Of a DNA stretch of 6,808 nucleotides, positions 5,771 to 6,808 are shown piece by piece. This DNA is from Methanosalsum sp. (GTDB taxonomy: Archaea > Halobacteriota > Methanosarcinia > Methanosarcinales > Methanosarcinaceae), in assembly GCA_007127385.1 (NCBI GenBank), contig SKZM01000059.1, forward strand, positions 1 through 6,808, given 5' to 3'. Under the pieces are notes generated by a model. It was not told the DNA's origin. It made no database searches and saw nothing but the letters and a program-made list of their open reading frames with translations. Both the position numbers and the translations under genes were made by a program. Within the stretch, counting starts at the first letter, position 1; each line of letters begins with the position of its first letter.

Positions 5771-5860
5771 ATCATTTGAACTTAGTTTAGAGATTTTGTG
5801 TATTAAGTGTTACTATGAGGAATATTTCGGTACACATGTCTGTGCATTGATCTGGATAAG

Positions 5861-5868
5861 AAAAAAAA
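5861..5868 (-). terminator. T-run terminator of uvrC
   Basis: On the minus strand eight T residues follow the uvrC stop codon TAA (5871-5869) without a gap. This is a strong archaeal-type termination signal and separates uvrC from the downstream isomerase gene. Confidence 0.65.
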
Positions 5869-6808
5869 TTAGTTTTTCAGATAAGCCAGGATATGTTCTG
5901 CCAGTTTTTTACTTATCCCCGGAACACGGGCCAGTTCCTCAACAGAGGATCTCTCAATCCTATCAACAGACCTGAATTCTTGAAGAAGGAGCCTTTTTCT
6001 TTTCATTCCAATACCAGGTATACTGTCAAGTCTTGAATGTGTCAGCTTTGCAGCTCTTTTTCTCCTGTGAGCCGAGAGTGCAAACCGATGAGCTTCATCC
6101 CTGATCCTCATCAGCAGAGTAAGTGCGGAAGATGTGGAAGGAAGATTCACAGTTTCAGAGCTGTCAGGCAATACTATTGTCTCAAATTTCTTTGCAAGAC
6201 CTATGATCTGAATATTAGCTCCGATCTCATTAATTGATCTGCAGGCTGCCTGCACCTGTCCTGCCCCCCCGTCAATGAGCACAATATCCGGAAAACTCCC
6301 CCCATCTTCCACAATTTTTGAATAGCGTCTTTTTACGACCTCTGCGATCATAGAAAAATCATCCGGGCCCTGAACACTTCTGATATTGTACTGCCTGTAT
6401 TTCCCATTCACAGGAATGCCATCCTCAAAGACCACTACTGAGCCTACTGCATCTGTGCCTGAGATGTTTGATATATCAATACCCTCAATCTTATATGGAG
6501 AGGAGGAGAGTGAGAGAATGTCTTTCAGCTCCTCGAGAGCTTGCCTGGCGTACTGATCTGAATCTGCACTTAGCCTGGCCTGTCTACCAAACATTAGTGC
6601 ATTCTTTTCCGCCATTTCAAGCAGTCTTTTCTTATCACCCTTTACAGGAACATGAATACGAACATCTTTTCTCCCTTTTCCTGAAAGCCACTTCTGGATC
6701 AGTTCTTTTTCAGGGATCTGGAGCGGTACAAGAATCTCGGATGGAACTGGAGAATCCTGATAATACTGTTTGATAAACTCAGCCAGTACTTCACCTGAAA
6801 ATACTTCA
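5869..6808 (-). CDS. uvrC: UvrC excinuclease subunit, C-terminal part (N-terminus off the right edge)
   Basis: The minus-strand frame is open from the right edge to the TAA at 5869 and gives the last 312 residues. UvrC makes both cuts around damaged bases in nucleotide excision repair with UvrA and UvrB. The first 64 residues (including FIKQYYQDSP and EILVP) match the linker region before the RNase H-like nuclease domain. That domain follows with IEGIDISNISGT, DIVLIDGGAGQ and RDEAHRFALSAHRRKR, which hold the catalytic Asp and His residues for the 5' cut. A tandem helix-hairpin-helix module ends the protein (LDSIPGIGMKRK and LARVPGISKKLAEHIL). The GIY-YIG nuclease domain and UvrB-binding motif lie outside the window. 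A Met codon at 6615 is internal, not the start. UvrABC is of bacterial origin and is found in mesophilic methanogens. Confidence 0.96.
   Translation of the reverse strand, partial: EVFSGEVLAEFIKQYYQDSPVPSEILVPLQIPEKELIQKWLSGKGRKDVRIHVPVKGDKKRLLEMAEKNALMFGRQARLSADSDQYARQALEELKDILSLSSSPYKIEGIDISNISGTDAVGSVVVFEDGIPVNGKYRQYNIRSVQGPDDFSMIAEVVKRRYSKIVEDGGSFPDIVLIDGGAGQVQAACRSINEIGANIQIIGLAKKFETIVLPDSSETVNLPSTSSALTLLMRIRDEAHRFALSAHRRKRAAKLTHSRLDSIPGIGMKRKRLLLQEFRSVDRIERSSVEELARVPGISKKLAEHILAYLKN

Noticed and set aside
5831..5846. A weak hairpin (TACACA-TGTC-TGTGCA) downstream of uvrC.
   Set aside because: The stem has a mismatch and lies beyond the T-run that already explains termination; nothing else supports a role.
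5869..6615. Reading UvrC as a 248-residue protein starting at the Met codon at 6615.
   Set aside because: The frame continues open to the right edge and encodes expected UvrC sequence (FIKQYYQDSP, EILVP), so the gene is partial and this Met is internal.

Overview
The window looks like chromosomal DNA of a mesophilic methanogenic euryarchaeon, most likely in or near the Methanosarcinaceae. This is inferred from gene content. There is an NrpR-domain nitrogen regulator, a cupin-type archaeal phosphoglucose isomerase, an archaeal RecJ/GAN-like DHH nuclease, a DUF1699-type protein and a UvrC of bacterial type, which mesophilic methanogens are known to carry. AT-rich intergenic regions contain TTTATATA-like boxes, and genes end at T-runs, as expected in archaea. 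No tRNA, rRNA, CRISPR array, insertion sequence or phage gene was seen.

Layout. Positions 1-658 (minus strand) hold the start of a multi-pass membrane protein that runs off the left edge; its best guess is an ECF-transporter S-component-like fold. An AT-rich divergent promoter region (659-922) contains a perfect 19-bp palindrome plus an extra copy of its half-site. Next is a single plus-strand gene (923-1321) of the DUF1699 type. On the minus strand, a 60-residue two-helix membrane protein (2052-1870) and a YjbQ/UPF0047 protein (1860-1441) form a two-gene operon. Diverging from it is a plus-strand pair (2159-4068): a PD-(D/E)XK nuclease resembling Hjc Holliday-junction resolvases, then a DHH/DHHA1 RecJ-like exonuclease whose ribosome binding site overlaps the nuclease stop codon. 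Three minus-strand genes face that pair: an NrpR-domain protein without a DNA-binding domain (4873-4115), the cupin phosphoglucose isomerase (5717-4980), and the C-terminal 312 residues of UvrC (from the right edge to 5869).

How the genes may work together. Two parts concern DNA repair or recombination: the nuclease/RecJ-like pair and UvrC. The isomerase belongs to gluconeogenesis and sugar-phosphate metabolism, and the NrpR-domain protein to 2-oxoglutarate-responsive nitrogen control. YjbQ and the small membrane protein look translationally linked but have no assigned joint role. Most genes are familiar housekeeping or lineage-conserved types. The points most worth following are the putative resolvase/exonuclease pair, the effector-only NrpR, the palindromic element near 724-751, and the conserved-looking small membrane partner of YjbQ. 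I see no convincing entirely new multi-gene system.
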